Shown here piece by piece: positions 48,730 through 57,693 of a stretch of 64,000 nucleotides of DNA. Numbering within the stretch: the stretch's first letter is position 1; every line of letters begins with the position of its first letter. The stretch comes from Granulosicoccus sp965214025 (GTDB lineage Bacteria; Pseudomonadota; Gammaproteobacteria; Granulosicoccales; Granulosicoccaceae). The notes under the pieces are model-generated. The model saw only the letters and a program-made list of their open reading frames with translations, was not told the origin of the DNA and made no database searches. Position numbers and translations under genes: made by a program. The DNA lies in the NCBI GenBank assembly GCA_965214025.1, contig CBDCAW010000003.1, positions 10,353 to 74,352 of the forward strand, given 5' to 3'.

Positions 48730-49200
48730 CTACCAACGGTAGTGCGAAAACGCCTTGTTCGCTTCGGCCATGCGATGCACGTCGTCACGCTTCTTCACGG
48801 CAGATCCTCGTCGTTCTGCGGCGTCGCTAAGCTCGCCGGCCAGTTTCAATGTCATCGATTTTTCACCACGCTTGCGCGCGGCATCGATGATCCAGCGCAT
48901 CGCGAGAGCGCTGCGACGTACCGGGCGCACCTCGACCGGCACCTGGTAAGTGGCACCACCTACCCGACGTGACTTCACCTCGACTGCCGGACTCACGTTC
49001 TCCAGTGCTTTTTCGAGAACTTCGAGCGGCTCGGGAGAACCTTTTTCCTGAATGGTATCCAGCGCGCCATAGATGACGCGCTCTGCAACGGCCTTCTTGC
49101 CATCGAGCATCAGGATGTTGATGAACTTGGTGAGACGCACGCTGCCGAACTTGGGATCCGGAAGAATTTCGCGGCGAGGCGCTTCGCTTCTACGTGACAT
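48730..49200 (-). CDS. rpsG: 30S ribosomal protein uS7
   Basis: 156 aa; MSRRSEAPRREILPDPKFGS and GGATYQVPVEVRPVRRSALAM. In E. coli S7 represses the str operon by binding the rpsL-rpsG gap; that gap is 93 bp here and was not folded. Confidence 0.98.
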   Translation of the reverse strand: MSRRSEAPRREILPDPKFGSVRLTKFINILMLDGKKAVAERVIYGALDTIQEKGSPEPLEVLEKALENVSPAVEVKSRRVGGATYQVPVEVRPVRRSALAMRWIIDAARKRGEKSMTLKLAGELSDAAERRGSAVKKRDDVHRMAEANKAFSHYRW

Positions 49201-49293
49201 GGCTTATTGGGGTGTTCCTGGCAAGTCTGATCGGGTTTGGATGGCTGACGCTTTGACGTGACGCATCGGATCGCGCCCGTGCTTAAAGTACGT

Positions 49294-49668
49294 TCAGCCT
49301 TTCGGGCGCTTGGCCCCGTACTTCGAACGACCCTGCCGACGTGACTCCACGCCCTGGGTGTCGAGGCTACCTCTGACGGTGTGGTAGCGAACTCCGGGAA
49401 GGTCCTTCACACGCCCGCCTCGTATCAGCACGACGGAGTGCTCCTGCAGATTGTGCCCTTCTCCACCGATGTAGGAAGTGACCTCGTAACCATTGGTCAG
49501 ACGTACCCGCGCTACCTTGCGCATGGCAGAGTTCGGCTTCTTGGGTGTTGTCGTGTAGACACGTGTACACACCCCTCGCCGCTGCGGGCAGGCCTGCAGG
49601 GCCGGAACGTTGGACTTTTCCGCTTTCCGCTTGCGAGGCTTGCGGACGAGCTGGTTGATCGTTGCCAT
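49294..49668 (-). CDS. rpsL: 30S ribosomal protein uS12
   Basis: 124 aa from ATG 49668 (MATINQLVRKPRKRK). Decoding-site motifs TPKKPNSAMRKVARVRLTNG and GRVKDLPGVRYHTVRG. The codon-42 equivalent is Lys (PKKPNS) and the codon-87 equivalent is Lys, so it looks streptomycin-sensitive. No clear Shine-Dalgarno: a 12-bp duplication occupies that place. Confidence 0.98.
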   Translation of the reverse strand: MATINQLVRKPRKRKAEKSNVPALQACPQRRGVCTRVYTTTPKKPNSAMRKVARVRLTNGYEVTSYIGGEGHNLQEHSVVLIRGGRVKDLPGVRYHTVRGSLDTQGVESRRQGRSKYGAKRPKG

Positions 49669-49670
49669 AG

Positions 49671-49694
49671 AATATCGCTGAGAATATCGCTGAG
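49671..49694. repeat. 12-bp tandem duplication directly upstream of rpsL
   Basis: AATATCGCTGAG occurs twice in a row on the plus strand, ending 2 nt before the rpsL start codon on the minus strand. It fills the usual ribosome-binding position. Confidence 0.95.
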
Positions 49695-49878
49695 CCGGTG
49701 CCACTCGCTGGAGCGGCTGAATACAGAAGCTGATGTTTTGGCGAGTAGACAACCGGCCCGACCTGAATCATGGCTCAAACTACGGCCTGGATGAACAGCT
49801 CAGGGGAAAACCGATGGTCACACACGTTGCGGTGCGCAGGATCACTTGCAAACAGCCCCTGCACCCGTTAGCCGACGA

Positions 49879-49907
49879 AGAATATCGGCAAATTTGCACC
49901 CTGTCAA
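49879..49907 (-). promoter_or_regulatory. Probable str-operon promoter
   Basis: Minus strand TTGACA (49902-49907), 17 nt, TATTCT (49879-49884); perfect -35 and spacing. It lies about 210 bp upstream of rpsL. The rest of the 396-bp gap to the divergent nitroreductase gene holds no other feature I recognise. Confidence 0.7.
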
Positions 49908-50064
49908 CGAGAGACTGGAAGGATGCCTGAAGCCGCCGTCGAATCAACCGTCACCGGGCAGATGTAGCGCGCCATTCCAAAGGGAGAGCACCTGGTTCTG
50001 AAACGAGGGCTCAAGCTGCTAGGATACCGATCCTGCCGACTTCTCATCATCTCAGTGCCACCCC

Positions 50065-50796
50065 ATGCCAGAAACCAGCAACACCCGGTCCAGCAGTAAC
50101 GACATCGATGAGCTGATACGACGTCGCAGCACCACCAAGGTGATGTTGCCACCGGAACGCCGTGCCGACCGTGAAGCAGCGTGGACCGCCGGGCATCATG
50201 AGGCGTTATGCTCTATGGTGGAAACCGCGGTCTGGGCGCCCTTTCACCGTCGAGCTCACGAGGTAACACATCGCGGTGGCAACATGAACTCACCTGTGCC
50301 GTGGCGATTTCACATCGTGGAAGGTGCCGCCTGCACCCGATTGTTGGAGTTTCTCTGCAGTCAGGCCGAGTCGCAGCCGGATTCCAAATGGAGCCGCGCC
50401 TGGCAATCCAAGATCAAGGAAATGCTGGCTGCCTGCGGTGCACTGCTGCAGGCGACCTGGCTGCCCGATCCATCGGCTAACGATGCGCCTGCCAGCGCAG
50501 ATCACGGCATGCCGGAACTCACCATGAACAACATGGAACACATAGCGGCAGCTGGCGCAGCTGTGCAGAACCTGCTGTTGGCGGCCGACTCCCGCGAGTG
50601 GCAGAGCTACTGGTCAAGCGGTGGGATATTGCGTGAACCGGAAGTGTTCGATTACCTCGGTATCGATCGAAGCCAGGTACTCATAGGTGCGATCTTTCTC
50701 AACCCTCAACTCATCGATGCGGCCCGCGAGATTCCCGGTGGATTGCGTGAGGAGCGTGGCGAGTTGGGCTCATGGGCTCGCTGGGTCGAGCTGTAG
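50065..50796 (+). CDS. Nitroreductase-family flavoprotein
   Basis: 243 aa with the nitroreductase fold: N-terminal LIRRRSTTKVM (FMN phosphate site), AVWAPFH, and the later NNMEHIAAAGAAVQNLLLAADSRE helix. The C-terminal GIDRSQVLIGAIFL resembles the usual GYP segment. Reduces quinones or nitro compounds with NAD(P)H in relatives; substrate unknown. Divergent from the str operon. Confidence 0.83.
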   Translation: MPETSNTRSSSNDIDELIRRRSTTKVMLPPERRADREAAWTAGHHEALCSMVETAVWAPFHRRAHEVTHRGGNMNSPVPWRFHIVEGAACTRLLEFLCSQAESQPDSKWSRAWQSKIKEMLAACGALLQATWLPDPSANDAPASADHGMPELTMNNMEHIAAAGAAVQNLLLAADSREWQSYWSSGGILREPEVFDYLGIDRSQVLIGAIFLNPQLIDAAREIPGGLREERGELGSWARWVEL

Positions 50797-50983
50797 CGTA
50801 ATGCCCACACCGGGACGACCGTGCCGCTGGACCTGCCGGCAGCACCGATCGTCGCATTGGACGCAAGATATCGGCAGGCTCGAACAACACGGCTCATCGG
50901 TCCGCAGACTTGCCGATCACAGATGATGTTCAACCGGGGCCAGGTCGAGACAACTGATCGGATCGCTGCCAACCCGCTACCTC

Positions 50984-52426
50984 TCAGGTATCTTCACTCC
51001 AGCCGCCGACCGCCTTCACCTCAAGAAACTCTTCGAGCCCCCAGGGCCCACCTTCACGCCCGTTGCCCGAATGCTTGTACCCACCGAAGGGCGAACCTTC
51101 GGAACGTGCCTGACCGTTCATGTCGATCATGCCGGAACGAAGGCGACGCGCCACGCGATTCGCCTTGACGCCATCGGATGTCTGCACGTAATTGGTCAGG
51201 CCATAATCGGTGTCGTTGGCCAGTGCGATGGCTTCCTCCTCGGTATCGAACGGCATCATCGACAGTACCGGCCCGAAGATCTCTTCGCGCATGATGTTCA
51301 TGTCGTTGTGGCAATCCGCAAATACGGTCGGGCGCACGAAATATCCATGCTCGACGCCCTCAGGCTTGCCCGGACCACCAGCGACCAGGCGCGCACCGTC
51401 ATCACCGATGCCACGTTCGATCAGTGTCTGTACCTTGTCGTACTGCGTTTGACTGACCAGTGGCCCGATGTGCCCACCCGACTTCGAAGCGAGATCGACG
51501 GCAGTCTTCTCCGCCTGCGCCCTGGCCTGCTCCACCGCTTCGTCGTAACGAGAGCGCTCCACGAGCATGCGGGTGGGCGCATTGCAGGACTGCCCGGTGT
51601 TGTTGAAGCATCGCGCGACGCCCTTTGCAACCGCATCGGCAGGGGCATCGGCGAAGACGATGTTGGCCCCCTTGCCTCCGAGTTCCAGGGATACCCGTTT
51701 CAGGCTGTCAGCCGCGTTCTTGGAGATCGCGATGCCCGCTCTGGAAGAACCGGTGAACGAGATCATGGCCACATCCGGATGCCCGGAGAGTGTGGTGCCG
51801 ACACCGGCACCATCGCCATTGACCAAGTTGAACACACCGGCAGGAACACCTGCTTCATGAAGGATGTCGGCGAACAGCATCGCGGAAAGCGGCGACAGCT
51901 CGGATGGCTTCAGTACCATCGTGCAACCGGTCGCAATGGCCGGCATGACCTTCAGGGCAATCTGGTTCATCGGCCAGTTCCACGGCGTGATCAGACCGCA
52001 AACACCGACAGGCTCGTACAGGATGCGGTCATTCGGCGTGTTCGGCCGCAGTTCACGCTCGAACTCGAAAGTCTCGAGCGCGTTGATGAAGGACTGAATG
52101 TGCGAAGAGCCCGCCCCCGTCTGAGCGGCATTCGCCATGTCGATAGGCGCACCCATCTCGTTACTGATGGTTTTTGCCATCTCGTCGGCACGCGCCTTGT
52201 AAGCGGCGAGAACACGCTTCATCAACTCGAGGCGATCTGCCTTGGAGCTTGATGACCAAGACTCGAAAGCACGTCTGGCGGCTGCCACTGCAGCGTTCGT
52301 GTCTGCCTCGCCGCCCAACGATATCGTGGCGCAGATCGCTTCGGTCGACGGATTGACGACCTCGAGATCGGTCCCATCTATCGGTGCGACCCAGGCACCG
52401 TCGATATAGAAATGTCGTGTGTCCAT
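50984..52426 (-). CDS. NAD(P)-dependent aldehyde dehydrogenase
   Basis: 480 aa from ATG 52426 (MDTRHFYIDGAWV). Catalytic residues are present: Asn in PWNWPMNQ, Lys in VLKPSELSP, Glu in LELGGKGANIV, Cys in NNTGQSCNAPTRM, and EEIFGPVLSMMPF. Close to the NAD-dependent betaine/4-hydroxybutyraldehyde group in general pattern; substrate not assignable. The frame open to 52636 has no family similarity beyond 52426. Confidence 0.93.
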   Translation of the reverse strand: MDTRHFYIDGAWVAPIDGTDLEVVNPSTEAICATISLGGEADTNAAVAAARRAFESWSSSSKADRLELMKRVLAAYKARADEMAKTISNEMGAPIDMANAAQTGAGSSHIQSFINALETFEFERELRPNTPNDRILYEPVGVCGLITPWNWPMNQIALKVMPAIATGCTMVLKPSELSPLSAMLFADILHEAGVPAGVFNLVNGDGAGVGTTLSGHPDVAMISFTGSSRAGIAISKNAADSLKRVSLELGGKGANIVFADAPADAVAKGVARCFNNTGQSCNAPTRMLVERSRYDEAVEQARAQAEKTAVDLASKSGGHIGPLVSQTQYDKVQTLIERGIGDDGARLVAGGPGKPEGVEHGYFVRPTVFADCHNDMNIMREEIFGPVLSMMPFDTEEEAIALANDTDYGLTNYVQTSDGVKANRVARRLRSGMIDMNGQARSEGSPFGGYKHSGNGREGGPWGLEEFLEVKAVGGWSEDT

Positions 52427-52592
52427 GGCATGTTGCTCAACTGGTTCGTGATGGTGAACAGCACCGGCGGCATTGCAGGAACAAGCTCGCCCGGAGGCTG
52501 CGTCGAAGGGTAATCGACCTGCCGTAGACTTTCGCATACTACGAGTCCGGGCGTAGCGGACATCGTGAGAAAGGACCGCCAGGGCGCACCGG

Positions 52593-52937
52593 TCAAACGC
52601 TGATCTGACGTGGTCTGAACTGGATGATACGAGCACTGGGCCGTTGCGAGACGGGCAACGACTGACCGGCCCGCATGCGTGGCGTGGCCAGCGCGAATCG
52701 GTCCTTGCGAAAATGGCAGCCTGCTATGTAGCTCCATTTCCTGAACAGGCCGAGATACACACAGGCGTCCGCGTCGGTGTCCGCTTCACGCAGACGCCCC
52801 AGCAGAAGTTCCACGACGGTGGCAGCAGCGCACAGGTTGCGGTGGCGGCAATAGCCTTCCATGCACTCTTCCAGTGAACCGTTTGCACACACCAGACCAT
52901 CGCTCTCATCTGCAGTGGAATCTTTGACGGAATTCAC
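52593..52937 (-). CDS. Cys-rich small protein of unknown function
   Basis: 114 aa. I do not recognise the family. The N-terminal third has CANGSLEECMEGYCRHRNLC, a run of Cys and His that could bind metal or an Fe-S cluster; the tail is basic. Divergent from the DUF2325 gene across two palindromes and close to bfd, bfr and fur, which suggests an iron-related role. Coding status is supported by the position and the Cys pattern only. Confidence 0.55.
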   Translation of the reverse strand: MNSVKDSTADESDGLVCANGSLEECMEGYCRHRNLCAAATVVELLLGRLREADTDADACVYLGLFRKWSYIAGCHFRKDRFALATPRMRAGQSLPVSQRPSARIIQFRPRQISV

Positions 52938-52986
52938 GATCGGTCATACTCCTGACAGGTTCGCCTCCCGACTTGCATCGGTACCT

Positions 52987-53020
52987 CGCAATAACCAAGC
53001 AAAATGGTCAAGTTATTGCG
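52987..53020. promoter_or_regulatory. Perfect 9-bp inverted repeat, 16-nt spacer
   Basis: CGCAATAAC at 52987-52995 and GTTATTGCG at 53012-53020. It sits between the divergent small-protein and DUF2325 genes, a typical place for a shared operator. Confidence 0.65.
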
Positions 53021-53125
53021 AATACTATCCCTACGAGCTATCGCACGCAACAGCTGCCGACAAGTTGCACGGCAACCGGCCACGCGCCGGGATAGCACTC
53101 GCCACTACCACTAAAAATAATAATG

Positions 53126-53146
53126 ATTCGTATTTACAATACGAAT
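53126..53146. promoter_or_regulatory. 21-bp palindrome overlapping a Fur-box-like site
   Basis: ATTCGTATT and AATACGAAT separated by 3 nt form a perfect palindrome. The preceding AATAATAATGATTCGTATT (53115-53133) matches about 12 of 19 positions of the classical Fur box. The site favours the later start (53255) for the downstream gene. Confidence 0.6.
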
Positions 53147-53254
53147 TCCCTGTGCGAGCATTCGGTCATCTCGTTTTCGCTTTCCGAAAGGTTACCCAGA
53201 GTGCCGATTCCACTACCTCGCCCGTCGGTTGCCTCCGGCATCTCGGCGGCAGTC

Positions 53255-54436
53255 ATGCCACAGCAGAATGACCTGCTGCTGACCCTGACGACGAACGAGC
53301 CCGCTGAGGAACAACGACGCACCACGCGTTTCAAGCTGTGGGAACTGCAGGATTGCTGGCACTGCATGGTGATCGGCACGTGCCTGACGCTGTCCGAAGT
53401 TCGGCAGCAGGTTTCGAAATCGGGCAGCAAGGAAAGCGCTCTCAGCGACTACGGCGTGCATCGCCTGGCGGTGGAGCGTGCTGCAAACCGCGACCAGCCA
53501 CTGACGCAACATATACAACGCCTTCTCGATCGGAAGCACCAAACGCGTATCCGGCAGTTCCGTCCGGCGCGCGACGCCGACTCATTGCGCTCGCTGTGGA
53601 CCGTGGGCTCACGGAATGGTGACGTCGCCGGTAGCCTCTGGGCATTGCTGACGCATCCGCGAATCACAGGGGAACTCATTCACGACGTGTTCGGTGAGGT
53701 TCACATGATGTCGCATCTGGCAGGCGCCAGAGCCTGCGGAGAGCGTGAGCGTCTGCTCCAACAGGAACGGCGCCTGGCGGAACTCGAAGACTCGCTGCAG
53801 TACGCCCGACGGCGCCAGGCTGAGACGAGTAATGCCCTGGTCGAAGAGATCAGGAAGCACGAGCTGACGTCGCGCGAGCTCACGCATTTGACGGCCATCA
53901 CTCGGGCGGCACATCGGCAGGCAGTTGTCGATTATACCGGTGCGGGTGTGGATAGGCAGTGCCTCGAGCAATTGCGTGAAAAGAACAGTTGGCTCAGACA
54001 ACAACTGGACGAGGCCTGCGAACGGGAGGAACGGCTGCTACGTGACCACCGTCGGCTCGAGCGGCTGTTGTCGCGGGCGCTGGAGGACGACCTGGAAGAA
54101 GGGATCGATGACCTGGCGCTGTGCGGTCGCTGTGTGCTGTATCTGGGCGGCAAGGCCAGTCAGTGTCGGCATTTCCAGGCGCTCGTGGAATCGTGCGAAG
54201 GGCGTTTCCTGCATCACGACGGTGGTCTGGAAGCGAGTGGCCAACGAATCGCGGACCTCGTGCAACAGGCGGATGCCGTGCTCTGCCCGACGGACTGCGT
54301 AAGCCACAGCGCCATGAAGAAGGCGCGCCGCCTGTGCGCCCGGCAGGCCAAGCCTATGATCTTCATGCAGCGCGCCAGTCTCGCCACTTTTGCCCGGGGC
54401 TTGGCGGAGGTCGTCGGGAGGAACCCGCCGGCGTGA
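53255..54436 (+). CDS. DUF2325-domain coiled-coil protein
   Basis: 393 aa from ATG 53255 (MPQQNDLLL). N-terminal part has WELQDCWHCMVIGTCLTLSEVR with paired Cys/His. The middle (about 170-290) is coiled coil rich in Glu/Arg. The C terminus (about 295-385) is DUF2325: CVLYLGGKASQCRHFQ, HHDGGLEASGQRI, CPTDCVSHSAMKKARR. Function unknown. The open frame begins at 53123, but that start would lie inside the palindromic operator. Next to bfd, bfr and fur, so a role in iron or redox response is plausible. Confidence 0.82.
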   Translation: MPQQNDLLLTLTTNEPAEEQRRTTRFKLWELQDCWHCMVIGTCLTLSEVRQQVSKSGSKESALSDYGVHRLAVERAANRDQPLTQHIQRLLDRKHQTRIRQFRPARDADSLRSLWTVGSRNGDVAGSLWALLTHPRITGELIHDVFGEVHMMSHLAGARACGERERLLQQERRLAELEDSLQYARRRQAETSNALVEEIRKHELTSRELTHLTAITRAAHRQAVVDYTGAGVDRQCLEQLREKNSWLRQQLDEACEREERLLRDHRRLERLLSRALEDDLEEGIDDLALCGRCVLYLGGKASQCRHFQALVESCEGRFLHHDGGLEASGQRIADLVQQADAVLCPTDCVSHSAMKKARRLCARQAKPMIFMQRASLATFARGLAEVVGRNPPA

Positions 54437-54735
54437 CGGCCTATCTTCGCAGGCGACGACGGCAACGACGATGACGCGCGGCAAACTGCAGCTCGGTGAA
54501 TGATCGGATAGCGCGTCGTGTCACGGTTCGCGGTAAATGTTCGACGCAGTAATACCTGAGCGCGATACTAGGGTATAAGATAGGCACCTAACGAGTTGGG
54601 AATAGTTCGCACCATCGCGCCGATCCGTGATGGCTTGCGTTACACTAATTTCCGTCAACTCACATTGACGAGGCCAGGCTCGGCATTGCTGTCGGCTTGC
54701 CACTCTTCTCGAACCGTGCAACCAGGATCTCCCGC

Positions 54736-54987
54736 ATGATCATCTGCCACTGCAACCAGATCAGCGCCAGTGAAATTCGCTGCGCCGTCAAGTGCATGAT
54801 GACGAACTGCGCGACACCGGACCTTTGCCCGGAGAATGTCTATCAGGAGCTCGGGGCTTGCCCCAACTGCTGTGCTTGCTTTCCGGTCGCCGAAGAGATG
54901 ATCCATGAGACTGCCTTGCAATTCTTCACCAAGTCGCAACTCCAGGGCGAGGCAGTGGCCGATGAGGAAGGCTCGCGAGCTGCCTGA
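54736..54987 (+). CDS. bfd: Bacterioferritin-associated ferredoxin
   Basis: 83 aa from ATG 54736 (MIICHCNQIS). BFD-type [2Fe-2S] ligands: Cys-4 and Cys-6 in ICHC and the later pair in CPNCCACFP. Reduces the ferritin iron core to release Fe2+ in Pseudomonas. It is followed by bfr. The 299 bp upstream of it hold no gene; a TATAAG near 54575 is a weak promoter candidate. Confidence 0.92.
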   Translation: MIICHCNQISASEIRCAVKCMMTNCATPDLCPENVYQELGACPNCCACFPVAEEMIHETALQFFTKSQLQGEAVADEEGSRAA

Positions 54988-55129
54988 CTCAGCCTGCCTC
55001 CTCCAGAGGCTCTGGAGCCCAGGTCGCGAAGCCGAGGCACTTTAAGTCGCGGAACCCTGTGTTAGATAAAACCGGTTGAAGTCATTCCCTGTATATTTCG
55101 GGGTCCACACTTCACTGGAACTCAATCGC

Positions 55130-55615
55130 ATGAAAGGTAGTATCAAGGTCATCGAACGGCTGAACGAAGCATTGATGCTCGAACTCGGCTCTATCAATCA
55201 GTACTGGCTGCACTATCGCCTGCTCGATGATTGGGGCCTGACGCGTCTTGCGGAAAAGGAACGCCTGGAATCGCTCGAGGAGATGCAGCACGCTGACAAG
55301 ATCGTGGCACGCATCATCTTTCTCGAAGGTCACCCCAACCTGCAGAAGATCGGAGGCTTGCGCATCGGGGAGAATGTGAAGGAAATTCTGGAGTCGGATC
55401 TGGCTAGCGAGCATGAAGCTCGTGACTCTTACAAGGAGTCGAAGGACATCTGCGAGGCCGAAGGTGACTACGTGACAAAGAACCTGTTCGAGTCACTACT
55501 CGCCGATGAAGAAGAGCATATCGATTTTCTCGAAACCCAGCTCGACTTGCTTGATCGCCTGGGGTCGCAGAATTACAGCCATTTGCAATCAAGTGGCGCT
55601 GCTGGCACTGCCTGA
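55130..55615 (+). CDS. bfr: Bacterioferritin (haem-binding)
   Basis: 161 aa from ATG 55130 (MKGSIKVIERLNEALMLEL). Ferroxidase ligands are present at E18, E51, H54, E94, E127 and H130 (EEMQHADK, ASEHEARD, ADEEEHIDFL), and haem-ligand M52 is kept. Forms the 24-mer iron store served by Bfd. The longer frame from 55076 has no family support. Ends in a short Ser/Ala tail. Confidence 0.96.
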   Translation: MKGSIKVIERLNEALMLELGSINQYWLHYRLLDDWGLTRLAEKERLESLEEMQHADKIVARIIFLEGHPNLQKIGGLRIGENVKEILESDLASEHEARDSYKESKDICEAEGDYVTKNLFESLLADEEEHIDFLETQLDLLDRLGSQNYSHLQSSGAAGTA

Positions 55616-55723
55616 GAAGTACCCCCTTCGTCGGTTCGTTTTCGATGACGGTAGAGTGAATCCATTACTTTTGTAGGGTCATTGCCGTATACTCCGTCTC
55701 ATACACACGCCGAGGGGCCACCC

Positions 55724-56185
55724 GTGCCTGCCACTTCCCTGAAGACTACCCAGAAGTCTCGCGACGGCGTCGCCGAGCTGAAGAATGCCGGCCTCAAGGT
55801 CACGACGCCGAGACTGGCGGTGCTGGCGATTCTGGAAGAGTCGGAGCCCCACCACCTCAGTGCGGAAGATGTCTACCGCATGTTGCTGAACCAGGGTAAC
55901 GATGTGGGTCTGGCAACCGTCTATCGGGTACTCACGCAGTTCGAGTCGTCGGGCCTGGTTACCCGTCATCATTTCGATGGCGGTCAGGCATTGTTCGAAC
56001 TCGACAACGGTGATGATCACGATCACATCGTCTGTACCCGTTCGGGTAAGGTATCCGAATTCAAGGATCGACGCATCGAGAAGCGGCTGGAAGCCATTGC
56101 CCGGGAGTTGGGCTACGAACTCACCGACCACCGCATAGTGCTACGTGGCGTGTACGTCGACGAAGAAGGAACCAACGAGAAGTAA
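55724..56185 (+). CDS. fur: Ferric uptake regulator Fur
   Basis: 153 aa from GTG 55724, preceded by GAGGGG 6 nt upstream; a TTG at 55682 is less likely. DNA-binding part: AELKNAGLKVTTPRLAVL, HHLSAEDVYRML, GLATVYRVLTQFESSGLVTRH. Metal-binding part: DNGDDHDHIVC. The second Cys of the usual CxxC is replaced (CTRS), so structural zinc at that site is probably lost, as in Pseudomonas Fur. TATACT near 55687 could be its -10. Confidence 0.95.
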   Translation: MPATSLKTTQKSRDGVAELKNAGLKVTTPRLAVLAILEESEPHHLSAEDVYRMLLNQGNDVGLATVYRVLTQFESSGLVTRHHFDGGQALFELDNGDDHDHIVCTRSGKVSEFKDRRIEKRLEAIARELGYELTDHRIVLRGVYVDEEGTNEK

Positions 56186-56221
56186 CGTTCAGGCGGCTCA
56201 CGCTGACGCATCTGATCAGCG

Positions 56222-56249
56222 GCCGCGTACCGATCGACCGGTACGCGGC
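56222..56249. terminator. Bidirectional terminator between fur and cbiM
   Basis: Perfect 11-bp stem GCCGCGTACCG / CGGTACGCGGC with a 6-nt loop, between convergent genes. T-tract is weak on both sides. Confidence 0.75.
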
Positions 56250-56299
56250 TGTCTGATCGAATACCATCTGAACCGACGCAGCTCTACAAGGGGCCGAAT

Positions 56300-56980
56300 C
56301 TAAGCTGCCGAATCGAACAGTCTTGGCTGCACGAGCGAGCTGCTCTTGAGTTGATGCAGTACCTTGGCGCCGGCGAGCACTGCCAGATCAACCAACGGCT
56401 CAACGATCACGACCGTCATGTAGGCTGCACCGAACAGGGCGATCTGTGCCAGATTATCCGTCGCGAAGCCTTGCCCGTACAGCGCCCAGAACCCCACCCA
56501 CGTCGCGATACCGCCCTGATAAGCCAGAGACAACTTGAGCGCCTGGGCGTAGCTGATGTCCACGTAGGCTGTGGCCGCAGGAATCACACGCTCGGCAACT
56601 GCACTGGCAACGAACAATGGCACGAGTAGGCTCGTGACGTTCATCCCAAACTGCGGCAGATCGGAGGGGGCAAAGAACAGGCCTTGAAGCAGCAGTCCAC
56701 CCATGAGACCGATGGCTGCCGGTGCCACGCCAAACAGTAACAACAGGGTGGAACCCAGTATCAGATGCACTTCGGACACACCGACGGGCTGATGCGGAAA
56801 CACTTCGAAGAAGATCAGCACGAGCACACTTGCCACCGCCCCGCGAAGAAGTAATGGTAAGGCTCCGCTTGCCCTGAAAGCGTCTGCCGAAAGCTTGAAG
56901 GCATAGGCAATTGCAGCGACGGAGGTGGCGTAGCTGAGAACGATCTTGGAGCCTTCGACGACACCGGGTTCTATATGCAT
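56300..56980 (-). CDS. cbiM: CbiM-like ECF transporter permease
   Basis: 226 aa, about six membrane helices. Begins MHIEPGVVEG; the Met1-His2 N terminus coordinates Co2+ in CbiM/NikM. Also EVHLILGSTLLLLFGVAPAAIGL, matching the CbiM core His. The cobalamin riboswitch upstream supports cobalt uptake for B12 synthesis. No cbiN, cbiQ or cbiO lies in the window, so it acts alone or with partners elsewhere. Confidence 0.86.
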   Translation of the reverse strand: MHIEPGVVEGSKIVLSYATSVAAIAYAFKLSADAFRASGALPLLLRGAVASVLVLIFFEVFPHQPVGVSEVHLILGSTLLLLFGVAPAAIGLMGGLLLQGLFFAPSDLPQFGMNVTSLLVPLFVASAVAERVIPAATAYVDISYAQALKLSLAYQGGIATWVGFWALYGQGFATDNLAQIALFGAAYMTVVIVEPLVDLAVLAGAKVLHQLKSSSLVQPRLFDSAA

Positions 56981-57188
56981 GACGGGTCTTTCCTGTTATC
57001 TAGATGGTGTGCAGGAGAAGCCCGAGGCCGGATGCCGAGACTGATCGATTCGTCGGGAGCGGCTGAGGCAGTTGTCTGCGATCATCCCGCTGAGGGAAGA
57101 TGCCAGGGCTCGCACAGCAACGCATTCCGGACGACGAATCATCGGTCCTGCTCGCACCCCGGAGCAACTGCCAATACGAACGATGTCA

Positions 57189-57376
57189 GGGCCGGTCTTC
57201 TGGCTTACCTTCAACCGGACAACGTCACCTTCCCGAGCCGCCTGCGAACAGGACGTTTCAGTGGCACATGACGATCCCGTCTGGCTTACAGCAGCGGGGG
57301 CTGCACCGGACTGGGCAAGCGCGATGGCTGCCTTCACCGGATTTCCCGTTTCACCCCGAAACACTTGCGCACCCCG
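57189..57376 (-). ncRNA. Cobalamin riboswitch
   Basis: On the minus strand: GGGAAATCCGGTGAAG, then TCCGGTGCAGCCCCCGC with GCTGTAAGCCAG, TGTGCCACTG, CGGGAAGGTGACG, and the 3' B12 box AAGCCAGAAGACCGGCC, all in the canonical order. It lies about 209 nt upstream of cbiM. AdoCbl binding is expected to repress. The region up to the cbiM start was not resolved into terminator or sequestering stems. Confidence 0.95.
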
Positions 57377-57693
57377 GAGAACCCTGACTCGCGAAAGGTC
57401 TCATGGCGCTGTGGTGTTGTCAATTGCCGGTGCCATTCGGAGGTGCGCCCGGCTCGATCGTGTACACACTGTTCGTTTGCCCTCAATTGGCTTGCTCTCC
57501 GATCGGGTGCCCGCCATGCGCGTACCTCACCTTCCGTATGCCCTCCATCCGTATGCCGCCGCGTCGTACGCCAACCACTCAAGTGCCGTTGACAGTTAGT
57601 GCAATGGCATACCGGGCAGCCGACGTGTTAGCGTCATGGAACGGTCAGAGTCACATTCGCTTTCAACATTCATCGGAGATCGCAGGGCAGCGT

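Noticed and set aside
48696..48788. ATG-started extension of fusA
   Set aside because: Overlaps rpsG and has no EF-G similarity; GTG at 48695 fits the family.
54697..54735. N-terminal extension of bfd
   Set aside because: Bfd begins MIICHC or MYVCLC; the extension lacks similarity.
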